DNA of 22,301 nucleotides from a bacterium (GTDB taxonomy: Bacteria; Planctomycetota; J058; JACQDU01). Below, in pieces: positions 1-7,177 of this stretch (the first letter of the stretch is position 1; each line of letters opens with the position of its first letter). The notes under the pieces were generated by a model. It did no database searches. It was not told the DNA's origin and worked only from the letters and a program-made list of their open reading frames with translations. A program made the translations under genes and the position numbers. The stretch spans positions 1 through 22,301 of the forward strand of contig JACQDU010000588.1 of assembly GCA_016200955.1 (NCBI GenBank). The letters run 5' to 3'.

Positions 1-3000
1 CACCGCGACCTCAAGCCCGCGAACATCATGATCGTGGAGGAAGCGACCGGCCTCGCTTCGCGACAATGCTCCGCATTCGTGCTCGACTTCGGGCTCGCGA
101 GCATCCGCGACTCCGGGACTCGCGTGACGAAGACCGGGATGAGCATGGGCACGCCGGCTTACATGCCTCCCGAGCAGGCGTCGGGTGAGCCGGCCGACGA
201 GAGGAGCGACGTCTACTCGCTCGGCGCGACGCTCTACCACGTCCTCACCGGAAGGCCGCCTTTCGCGGGCTCGAGCGACGTGAACCTCGTCGTCGCCGTG
301 CTCACCAAGGACCCGACTCCGCCGGGAAGGGTCAACCCGCGCGCCGCGGGCGACCTCGAGACGATCGCCATGAAGTGCCTCGAGAAGGAGCCGGAGAAGC
401 GCTACGAGAGCGCGGCGGCCCTCGCGGACGACCTCGACCGCCACCTCCGGGGCGAGCCGATCAGCGCGCGCCCTCTCGGCCCCCTCGCGCGCCTCGCGAG
501 GAGGGCGCGGCGGAACAAGGCGATCACGGCTCTCCTCGCGCTCCTCCTGCTCACGGTCGCGGGAGGCGCGGGTGCGCTCGCGCAAGCGCGCGCGCGGGCC
601 GAGGCGAGGCTCGTCCACGAAGCGCGCGACCGCGCGCTGCGCGCGAGCGCGGACCTCGAGCTCAGGAGGAAGTCCTCGCGCGGGGCGGCGACGCAAGGCT
701 TCCAGGACCTCCTCGCGCTCGCGCTAGCGTCTTACGAGGCGGCCCTGAGCTACGCCGACCACGCGCGGAGCGACGAGGCTCGTGCGACCGCCTTCGATGC
801 CGCGATCGCCCTCGGCGACGTGGCGCTCGAGGGCGAGCAGTGGAGCCTCGCCTCGAGCGCTTACTCGCGTGCGCGCTCTCTCGGCGTGGATGCGGCGCGC
901 GACGACCGCGCGGCGAAGGCTCTCGGTCAGGTCGAGGCGCGCCGGGTCGCCGTCCAGCAGAGCCACAGGCAGGTCGTGCTCGAGACGATCGCGACCGTCG
1001 GCTCGACGAAGCCGCTCTACGACCACGACGCGGCGCTCTTCACGCTGGTGCGCCTCTCGGAGCCGCAGACCGTCCGACTCCTGGGAGAGGAGCTCGACCG
1101 GATCACGGCCCTTCTCCAGCGAGCGAAGCGAGACGTCTACCTCGCCGCGGCCGAGCCCGACGCGGACGAGGCGCGGAACGGGGTCCGTCCGATCGACGGC
1201 CTCGCCGCGGCGATCGACGACTCGCTCGCGCTCTCTCCCGGGACGGAGCCGGCGCGCGCGGTCGCCGAGATCTTGAAGGAGGCCGAGGAGAGGCTCCTCG
1301 CGCGGCAGGGAAGGGCCGGGTACCGGACGCCCGTCGCGACGCTCGTCGCGACCTCGCAGGAGCGCGCTCTCGGTGAGGCGCGGATCCAGGTCGCCAAGCT
1401 CCTCTGCGAGGCGCTCGGCTGGATCGGGACGAAGGAGGGAGCGATCGGGCCGCTCTCCCGCTACCTCGAGGCCGAGAACGACGAGCAGCGAGCGATCCCC
1501 GCCGGCATGGCTCTCTGCCAGCTCGCCGACGTCGAGGCCGTGCGGATCGCTACCGTGTCGCGGCACTACGCGGGATCGTCTTACCAGACCCAGGTCCGGC
1601 GCGTCGTCGATCGCCTGGGAACCAGGACGAGCGTGGACGCCTCGAGCGTCACGGACCTGTGCGCCCGCTCGCGCTCGCGCTTCGAGCTCGGCGACTTCCC
1701 GGGAGCTCTCGCGGACGCCACGCGCGCGCTCGAGCTCGACCCTCGCTGCGGAAGGGCCTGGCAGCTCCGCGGCGCCGCGCGCGACCGCACGGGCGACGTC
1801 GATGGCGCGATCGCGGACCTCCCCCGGGCCGCCGAGCTCGCGCCGAACGCTCTCGTCTTCATGAACCGCGGACAGGCGCTCGGGCAGAAGGGCGACACGG
1901 ACGCGGCCATCGAGGACTTCTCCCGCGCCATCTCGCTCGATCCCGGGCTCGCGCACGCCTGGTACAACCGCGGCGTCGCGCGCCAGAGGAAGCGCGACCT
2001 CGAGGGAGCGCTCGCGGACGCGAGCCGCGCCCTCGAGCTCGATCCCCGCTCCGTGGAGGCGCTCGTCCTGCGAGCCGAGTGCAGGTCCCTCGCGCAGGAC
2101 CAGGACGGCGCGCTCGCGGACCTCGCCCAGGCGACCGCGATCGACCCCCGCCACTCTCCTGCGTGGGTCTTGCGGGGGAGACTGCGGCGGCTCCGGAACG
2201 ACCTCGACGGCGCCCTCGCGGACATGACGCGCGCGATCGAGCTCGACCCGAAGGACGCGGCGGCGTGGGGAGAGCGCGGGATCGTGCGGCGCGAGAAGCA
2301 CGACCACGAGGGCGCGATCGCCGACTTCACGCGAGCGCTCGAGCTCAGGCCCGATGACGTGGATGGGCTCGACAGCCGGGCCGACTCCTACTTCCGGCTC
2401 GGGAAGAACGAGGCCGCGATCGCCGACCTCGACCGCGCCGTGAAGGTGGCTCCTGGCGACGCCGCCACCTGGGAGCACCGAGGAAGATCGCGCGCCGAGA
2501 TCGGCGACACGGAAGGTGCACTCGCCGACCTCGCGCGGGCGATCGAGCTCGCTCCGCGGAGGCCGGACGCGTGGAACACCCGCGGGATCGTGAAGGACAG
2601 CTACCTGCGCGACCTGGAAGGCGCGATCGCCGACTTCACGCGTGCGATCGAGCTCGACCCGCGCTTCTCCCAGGCTCACGAGGGCCGGGCGTGGGCTCGC
2701 TTCCGCGCAGGCGAATACGACCTCGCGATCGCGGACGCGACGCGGGCGATCGAGATCGCTCCCTCGAGGGCCAGCGCGAGGGTCGTGCGCGGCGGCGCTC
2801 GCTCGAACAAGGGAGAGCTCGAGCTCGCGATCGCGGACCTCGCGCGAGCGACGGAGCTCGACCCTCGCGGCGCCGAGGCGTTCGACTTCCTTGGGAACAC
2901 GCTCGTCCGGCACGGCGACTCGGGGCGCGCGCTCGAGGCGTTCACGCGGGCCCTCGAGCTCGATCCTCGCATGGCGGACGCCTGGCGCGGGCGCGGCGTG

Positions 3001-3129
3001 CTCAAGCGGGACGTCTTGCACGACGAAAAGGGCGCCGCTTCCGACCTGGCGCGGTACGTCGAGCTCCGTCCGGACGCCAAGGACGCCGACGCGTGGCGGG
3101 CCGAGATCAGGAAGCTGCGCGGGGAGTGA
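1..3129 (+). CDS. Ser/Thr protein kinase with C-terminal TPR array (5' partial)
   Basis: The reading frame is open from base 1, and its first codons read HRDLKPAN, the catalytic loop of a Hanks-type Ser/Thr kinase. The N-lobe therefore lies outside the window and the first ATG (28) is internal. VLDFGLA (Mg-binding DFG), GTPAYMPPEQA (activation segment and P+1 loop) and SDVYSLGATLYHVLTGRPPF follow. A hydrophobic segment at about nt 521-582 is a likely single membrane span, leaving the kinase cytoplasmic. A helical middle region, partly HEAT-like near nt 1370-1630, leads into 14 tandem TPR units of about 34 residues (nt 1645-3080) with consensus GALADxxRAIELDPR. TPRs are protein-binding scaffolds, so this is probably a receptor-type kinase whose partner binds outside the membrane. 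The retained kinase core is clearly paralogous to that of the gene at 10590. Partner and substrate are unknown. Confidence 0.95.
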   Translation, partial: HRDLKPANIMIVEEATGLASRQCSAFVLDFGLASIRDSGTRVTKTGMSMGTPAYMPPEQASGEPADERSDVYSLGATLYHVLTGRPPFAGSSDVNLVVAVLTKDPTPPGRVNPRAAGDLETIAMKCLEKEPEKRYESAAALADDLDRHLRGEPISARPLGPLARLARRARRNKAITALLALLLLTVAGGAGALAQARARAEARLVHEARDRALRASADLELRRKSSRGAATQGFQDLLALALASYEAALSYADHARSDEARATAFDAAIALGDVALEGEQWSLASSAYSRARSLGVDAARDDRAAKALGQVEARRVAVQQSHRQVVLETIATVGSTKPLYDHDAALFTLVRLSEPQTVRLLGEELDRITALLQRAKRDVYLAAAEPDADEARNGVRPIDGLAAAIDDSLALSPGTEPARAVAEILKEAEERLLARQGRAGYRTPVATLVATSQERALGEARIQVAKLLCEALGWIGTKEGAIGPLSRYLEAENDEQRAIPAGMALCQLADVEAVRIATVSRHYAGSSYQTQVRRVVDRLGTRTSVDASSVTDLCARSRSRFELGDFPGALADATRALELDPRCGRAWQLRGAARDRTGDVDGAIADLPRAAELAPNALVFMNRGQALGQKGDTDAAIEDFSRAISLDPGLAHAWYNRGVARQRKRDLEGALADASRALELDPRSVEALVLRAECRSLAQDQDGALADLAQATAIDPRHSPAWVLRGRLRRLRNDLDGALADMTRAIELDPKDAAAWGERGIVRREKHDHEGAIADFTRALELRPDDVDGLDSRADSYFRLGKNEAAIADLDRAVKVAPGDAATWEHRGRSRAEIGDTEGALADLARAIELAPRRPDAWNTRGIVKDSYLRDLEGAIADFTRAIELDPRFSQAHEGRAWARFRAGEYDLAIADATRAIEIAPSRASARVVRGGARSNKGELELAIADLARATELDPRGAEAFDFLGNTLVRHGDSGRALEAFTRALELDPRMADAWRGRGVLKRDVLHDEKGAASDLARYVELRPDAKDADAWRAEIRKLRGE

Positions 3130-3142
3130 CCGCGGTGGCCGC

Positions 3143-3270
3143 TTGATTTGATGAGAGAACCGCTGAGGCGCGGAGGCCGCGAGGCCGCCGAGGCGCGCAG
3201 AGGGCTTGATACAACGCTTGGTTCCTCCGCGAGTCCTCTGCGCTCTCGGCGCCGCGGCTTTCTCTATCAG
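3143..3270. repeat. Imperfect inverted-repeat element with internal 8-10 nt periodicity
   Basis: The left arm (about 3143-3207) starts TTGATGAGAGAACCGC and continues as short units ending in GAGG (CGCTGAGG, CGCGGAGG, CCGCGAGG and so on). The reverse complement of the right arm (about 3219-3270) starts CTGATAGAGAAAGCCGC and continues in similar GAGG/GAGA units. The arms are similar but not identical and flank a short centre near 3208-3218. The element sits between the 3' ends of two convergent genes, so it could act as a bidirectional terminator. It could also be a dispersed repeat family; it resembles the 'gcagaggcgcagagg' type of intergenic repeats of other bacterial genomes, though this is from memory. 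Confidence 0.6.
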
Positions 3271-3391
3271 ATGAACCGATGACCGCCGTGACCCCTGCGG
3301 CTCGCCATTCCTCTTAGTAGTGCATCTCCGCAAACGCCAGCGCGACTCCGACGAAGCTCAAGCCGCGGTTGAACGATTGAAGAGGTCGGTC

Positions 3392-3451
3392 GCTGTCACC
3401 GTGGCGGCCGCGGTCACGGTCACGGCCGCGGTCCCGGTCACGGCAGCGGTC
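3392..3451. repeat. Degenerate hexanucleotide tandem repeat, about 10 units
   Basis: About ten consecutive 6-nt units close to GCGGTC/ACGGTC (for example GCGGTC, ACGGTC, ACGGCC, GCGGTC, CCGGTC) run from 3392 to 3451. Read on the minus strand they give an Arg-Asp/Arg-Gly dipeptide repeat that stays open into a short tail ending in a TAA at 3314-3316. The tract lies just downstream of the FHA gene stop on the same strand, but in a different frame. It is probably a decaying microsatellite or the remnant of a gene end. Confidence 0.5.
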
Positions 3452-3468
3452 TCCGACGGGCGCGCGAC

Positions 3469-4377
3469 CTACGGCGCGCCCTCCCGGCGGTACACGGCGA
3501 CGTGCTGGCCGGGCCCGACGATCGCCTCGACGCAGAAGATCTTCGCGGCTTCCCTCTCGACGAAGGTGACGAGCTCGGGCCAGCTCCCGAGCTCCTCGAT
3601 GTTCGCGCCCTCGAGGGCGACCTCGTAACGGAGAGGGACGAAGGGCAGGCCCAGGACCTTCCGCAGGATCTTCGCGGCGAGAGGGCTGTCGGCGATCCGG
3701 GCCGCCCAGGTCGCGTGAAGGGTGCCGGGCGAGCTGCGCTCGCTCGCGCCGGGCGCGGCCTCTCCTCGGCCCAGCTCGCACGCGAGGGCCTTGAGGTAGT
3801 TGTCGAAGCTCGCCTCGTGCATGAAGGAGAGGTGGGCGCTCGGACCCAGCCGGATCATCGCGAGGCTGCTCTCGATCGGAGCGCCGATCCCGGGGCGCAA
3901 CTTCTGTCCGTCGAGGTAAGTGCCGTTCCGGCTCCCCTCGTCCACGACGGCCCACGAGGTCGCGAGCCGGACGATCGAGGCGTGCCGCTTGGAGACGCTC
4001 TGGTCGCCGACGACGATCGCGTTTCCGGGCGAGCGGCCCAGGAAGAAGCGCGAGATCTCGCCCTCGAGCCTCAAGCATGCGGGCACCGTGGACCCGGTCA
4101 TGGCGGACAGCGGATACACCGTCGCCGCGAGCGGCACGTGATCGTCGGGGTGCGAGACCACGACGGGAAAGACGAGCCCGTGACCGCCGCGCGCCTGCGC
4201 CCCGGACGTCGCCGAGAGCACCAGGTCGGCGAGACGCCTCGTTCCCATCTCGGGCGTGCCGAGGTAGAGCGCGCGCGGATCCGGCCTCGAGTGGAGACTC
4301 GTCCGCTCGCCGGGTGACTCGGCCGGCTGGAGACCGGCCTCGGGTCGCGCCTCCTCTCGGGAATCGGATTCGAGCAT
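3469..4377 (-). CDS. FHA domain-containing protein
   Basis: This 302-residue protein has a forkhead-associated domain at about residues 108-165. It shows the three hallmark elements: FFLGRSPGN (conserved Gly-Arg), SVSKRH (Ser-x-x-His) and SRNGTYLDG (Asn-Gly-Thr). FHA domains bind phosphothreonine peptides. The roughly 110 N-terminal residues and the C-terminal region (about 200-302) match no family I recognise; no signal peptide or membrane span is seen. The ATG at 4377 is preceded by GAGGGA four bases upstream. It lies 27 nt after the stop of the kinase gene on the same strand, so the two are probably co-transcribed. The natural inference is that it reads phosphothreonines made by that kinase, possibly on the kinase itself. 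The FHA call is secure; the partnership is inferred. Confidence 0.9.
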   Translation of the reverse strand: MLESDSREEARPEAGLQPAESPGERTSLHSRPDPRALYLGTPEMGTRRLADLVLSATSGAQARGGHGLVFPVVVSHPDDHVPLAATVYPLSAMTGSTVPACLRLEGEISRFFLGRSPGNAIVVGDQSVSKRHASIVRLATSWAVVDEGSRNGTYLDGQKLRPGIGAPIESSLAMIRLGPSAHLSFMHEASFDNYLKALACELGRGEAAPGASERSSPGTLHATWAARIADSPLAAKILRKVLGLPFVPLRYEVALEGANIEELGSWPELVTFVEREAAKIFCVEAIVGPGQHVAVYRREGAP

Positions 4378-4404
4378 GCGTCCCTCGCGCTTTCTCGGGT
4401 TCCT

Positions 4405-5757
4405 CTAGCGGTCCATCTCGAGAGCGGCCGGGTGAGCTTCCGCGCCGGGCGACGATGGCTCGCGCGCGGCGTGGTCGAGCCGGCTCGTGGTCATGGGGTC
4501 GCAACACGAGCCGAGGCGACCCTCCACGGCGCCCAGCTCGATGCGCGCTCCCGGTTCCGGCTCGAGCAGGCCGTCGAGCACCCTCGTGAGCGACTCGCAG
4601 GCTCCCTCGAGGAGCCGCGACGGTCGCGGCACGGCGTTGCGCGCGAGGTCGCGGAGCACCGTGAAGGACGATCCCTTCATGGGGCACTGCCCGAGAGCGG
4701 CCTCGAAAGCGGTCATGCCGAGCGCGAAGGCATCGGTCGCGGGAGTCGCGTTGCCGCCGCATGCCAGCTCCGGGGCGAAGTACGACACGGTCCCGATGAT
4801 CTCGTCGGGACGGGTCAGCGCGTGGTCGGCGATCTCCTTGGCGAGGCCGAAGTCGACGAGCATCGCGGATCCGTCCGGCCTGATGATCACGTTCGACGGC
4901 TTCACGTCCCTGTGGACGAGCCCTGCTCCGTGGACGATGCCGAGCGCGCGCGAGAGATCGACGAGCAGCCGCTCGGTCCGGACATCCGAGAAGCGGCCCG
5001 CCACGAGGAGCCGGTCGAGCGACTGTCCGCGGACGTACTCCATCGCGCAGTAGAACGTGTCGTCGATCCTCCCGGCCTCGTAGAAGCGCGGGATCCCGGC
5101 GCCTCGCAGGGAGCGCAGGAGCTCGGTCTCGCGCCGGAAGCGCGCGATCGACTCGAAGTCTCCGCCGACGGCATCGGCATCGATGACCTTGAGCGCGAGG
5201 TCGCACCCGTTCCGCTCGGCGTGGTAGACGGTGCCCATCCCTCCCCGGCCGAGGACGCCCTTCAGGAGGAAGTCGCCGATCCACGCGCGCCGCGCCGCGC
5301 TGGGTCGCAGATAGCGCGCGACCTTCACGCGGAAGAGCGAGGCGACGAGGGGCACCGAGAGGACGTCGCACACGCCTTCGTTGAAGGCTCGCCGGAGGGC
5401 CTCCTCCTCCGCAGCCTCGGTCACGAGGATCGTGGGAGGCGCGTAACCGCGGAGGCCGAGCCTGAGCTCGTGGACGAAGCGGAGGACTTCCCCGTCGTCG
5501 TCTCTCACGCAAGCCACGACGAGACCCGGGAGCGTCTCGAGCGCCTGGGCGAGCGTCGTCGCGTCGGGGGCGCGGACGAGCACGCTGTAGCCGGTCTCCT
5601 CGAGGATCGCGGCGACGGGCCCGGGATTCGAGCCTGCTCCCTCCAGCACGAGGATGTCCACGCGCTTGGGCCGCACCGCCCCCTCGGCGCTCTTGACGGG
5701 AAAGATGCTCGTGGGCGAGCAGCCCGACCCTTCGTCGGGAAGCTCCGGCATGACCAT
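4405..5757 (-). CDS. Ser/Thr kinase with N-terminal degenerate receiver-like domain
   Basis: This is a 450-residue protein if the ATG at 5757 is used; GGGGGAG lies just upstream, and the second ATG at 5751 is equally possible. The open frame extends to 6027, but that extension is Arg/Ser-rich and unlike protein. Residues about 33-150 have the alternating strand/helix pattern of a CheY-like receiver, but the expected phosphoacceptor region reads VVACVRDDD and the terminal strand reads DVLSVPL instead of ending Lys-Pro, so it is probably a pseudo-receiver. The kinase follows: GRGGMGTVY (G-loop, about 170-178), ALK (K190), HRDVKPSN (D284), VDFGLAK (D302) and GTVSYFAPE. All catalytic residues are present. 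No transmembrane segment is seen, so it is likely cytoplasmic. The FHA gene lies immediately downstream. The kinase is certain; the receiver assignment is a fold-level judgement. Confidence 0.92.
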   Translation of the reverse strand: MVMPELPDEGSGCSPTSIFPVKSAEGAVRPKRVDILVLEGAGSNPGPVAAILEETGYSVLVRAPDATTLAQALETLPGLVVACVRDDDGEVLRFVHELRLGLRGYAPPTILVTEAAEEEALRRAFNEGVCDVLSVPLVASLFRVKVARYLRPSAARRAWIGDFLLKGVLGRGGMGTVYHAERNGCDLALKVIDADAVGGDFESIARFRRETELLRSLRGAGIPRFYEAGRIDDTFYCAMEYVRGQSLDRLLVAGRFSDVRTERLLVDLSRALGIVHGAGLVHRDVKPSNVIIRPDGSAMLVDFGLAKEIADHALTRPDEIIGTVSYFAPELACGGNATPATDAFALGMTAFEAALGQCPMKGSSFTVLRDLARNAVPRPSRLLEGACESLTRVLDGLLEPEPGARIELGAVEGRLGSCCDPMTTSRLDHAAREPSSPGAEAHPAALEMDR

Positions 5758-6030
5758 GTCTCCCCCGCGACGCGGCGGCCCGAAACGTGACCTCGACGGA
5801 CTCGTGGTGGCCGACTCGCGTGCCGTTCCACGAGGCGTGCACGCGCCGGTCCGGGAAGCTGAGACCCGCGCCGGTTCGAGCGGGCGCTTGAAAGAGCTTC
5901 GCGCGCCTCGCGTTCCGCGGTTCCGCTCGGCGCGCGCGCCTGGCGAGCTGGCACGTGTCTGCCCACGATGTTCTCGATTCTTGGATCGCCTCGTTTCAGC
6001 GCCGCTCGCGGGCCGTGCTCGAGGCACGAC
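5758..6030. other. Short intergenic/5' leader of the receiver-kinase gene
   Basis: These 273 bases separate the stop of the small upstream gene from the kinase start on the minus strand. Open frames here are Arg/Ser-rich out-of-frame translations. I see no convincing promoter, hairpin or small gene, apart from the GGGGGAG ribosome-binding motif beside 5757. Confidence 0.4.
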
Positions 6031-6468
6031 TCACTCGTCGCGCGGCGCGTCGGTGGGCGTCGGGCGTGGCTGCTCGAAGACGGCCTTGAGCGCGCGCAGG
6101 CCGCGATTCGAGAGCACGATCGCGGCTTCTCCCCGGTGCTTCCGGCAGAGCGCGAGGAGGAGCTCGCCCTCCGCTTCGCTCTGCGGAAGACCCGAGAACA
6201 CGGTGAGCGCTTCGTCGACGGCGACGTCGACGGGTCGGTCCCACTGCAGGATGTCTCCGAGAAGACAGAGGTGCGCCGCCGCGGAGTCGCACCGGGGACA
6301 AGGACCGGGAATGGGACAGCACTCCGCCTGCGCCATGCGCAGCTCGAACTCCGCCTCTCTCGCGGAGCGGTCTCGGGGAGCCCCGCGCCAGTGAGCGACG
6401 GGACGCATGCCCGCGGCGAAGGATAGGAGGTCGCGAAGTGGCGTCTTCTCGCTCGGCGTCTCGCTCAT
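6031..6468 (-). CDS. Hypothetical small protein with cysteine cluster
   Basis: This 145-residue open frame has protein-like composition, with hydrophobic and acidic residues balanced, unlike the Arg-rich shadow frames around it. It carries Cys at about 50, 51, 57, 60 and 68 in the pattern CC-x5-CPRC-x7-C, which could bind a metal as a zinc-knuckle-like element. A helical, leucine-rich C-terminal half follows (LLLALCRKH, LRALKAVF). No signal peptide or membrane span is seen. The ATG at 6468 has only a weak CAGG upstream, so the start is uncertain. It is co-oriented with the kinase-FHA pair and could be the first gene of that unit, although 273 nt separate them. I do not recognise the family. 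Confidence 0.55.
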   Translation of the reverse strand: MSETPSEKTPLRDLLSFAAGMRPVAHWRGAPRDRSAREAEFELRMAQAECCPIPGPCPRCDSAAAHLCLLGDILQWDRPVDVAVDEALTVFSGLPQSEAEGELLLALCRKHRGEAAIVLSNRGLRALKAVFEQPRPTPTDAPRDE

Positions 6469-6902
6469 GCCTGACCTGTCGGGGAGTCGCGGCGCACATG
6501 ACGTGCCTCGGTCTCCTCGTCCGACCTAGAGGACGCGCGGCGACGAGGGCCGAGCGATGGCGTCGTCGAACACGACGCGAGCGACGAAGACTCCTGTGCG
6601 GTCGCGTCGACGTTTGTCCGCTCGAAGCGTGGATTCCTTCCGGAATCGGTCGGGAGAGGCCTCACCCGCGGCGGCACGCGGTGTGCCTCGCCGTGTCACC
6701 GAAGAAGACGGAGAGGAACCGAAGGATCTCGTTCGGCGCTCGAGTGGGCACCGTGTCCCCTGGAGCGCGATCGCCAGCGCCGTGGCGACTCCGCGCGAGA
6801 CTCAGGCTGGCTCTCGTCGGCCGGGGTTTCTGCGGACTCTCGACGGCGGTGGCGCCGCGCTCCAGGGGTGAGGCCGCGAGCGACGAGGGGAGGAGATGCG
6901 CC

Positions 6903-7085
6903 ATGCGCTCGCGTCGCGGCATCAGGGTCGCCCGCTTCCGGCGCTGGCGGATTCGCGCGAGAGGCGCTCCCCCGCGAGTCCTGGGGCATCTCGAACGGCT
7001 CCTCCCCTCGATCGAACGGCTTCGACGTGAGCGAGGGTCGAGGAGGCGCCGGCGCGGAGGGCGCAAGCCCGGGCGACGCTCCTGA
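6903..7085 (+). CDS. Possible small Arg-rich ORF (doubtful)
   Basis: A 60-codon frame starts at the ATG at 6903 and ends with TGA at 7083-7085. GAGGAG lies seven bases upstream, a good spacing, which is the only positive evidence. The product would be extremely basic, with runs of Arg and two Trp-containing stretches. Such composition is also what random GC-rich sequence gives. It lies upstream of the deacetylase gene on the same strand and may be chance. Confidence 0.18.
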   Translation: MRSRRGIRVARFRRWRIRARGAPPRVLGHLERLLPSIERLRRERGSRRRRRGGRKPGRRS

Positions 7086-7164
7086 CCTCTCGAAGGGACT
7101 GGATGGCAAGTCGATCGCAGCGCTCGCGCCCCGGGATCGAGCCCCGGGCCGGCGCTCGCGGTCC

Positions 7165-7170
7165 GAGGAG
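7165..7170 (+). promoter_or_regulatory. Shine-Dalgarno site deciding the deacetylase start
   Basis: GAGGAG is seven bases before the ATG at 7178. This favours that start over the in-frame ATG at 7103, and the protein then begins directly with a signal peptide. Confidence 0.7.
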
Positions 7171-7177
7171 CGGATTC

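Larger units (their letters stand above)
6469..7177. other. Intergenic region without a confident gene
   Basis: About 700 bases between the divergent genes at 6468 (-) and 7178 (+). All open frames here are Arg-, Ser- or Pro-rich, as expected from untranslated GC-rich DNA. The only candidate gene is the short Arg-rich ORF at 6903. It presumably contains promoters for both flanking genes, but I could not identify -35/-10 elements. Confidence 0.4.

Noticed and set aside
1645..3080. Repeating DNA that could suggest tandem or CRISPR-like repeats
   Set aside because: The period is about 102 bases with diverged units coding for TPRs. There are no identical repeats with unique spacers. The WD40 region behaves the same way.
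724..3333. Long minus-strand open frame (869 codons) opposite the TPR kinase
   Set aside because: It is Arg/Glu/Val-rich shadow translation; the plus strand has kinase motifs and regular TPRs.
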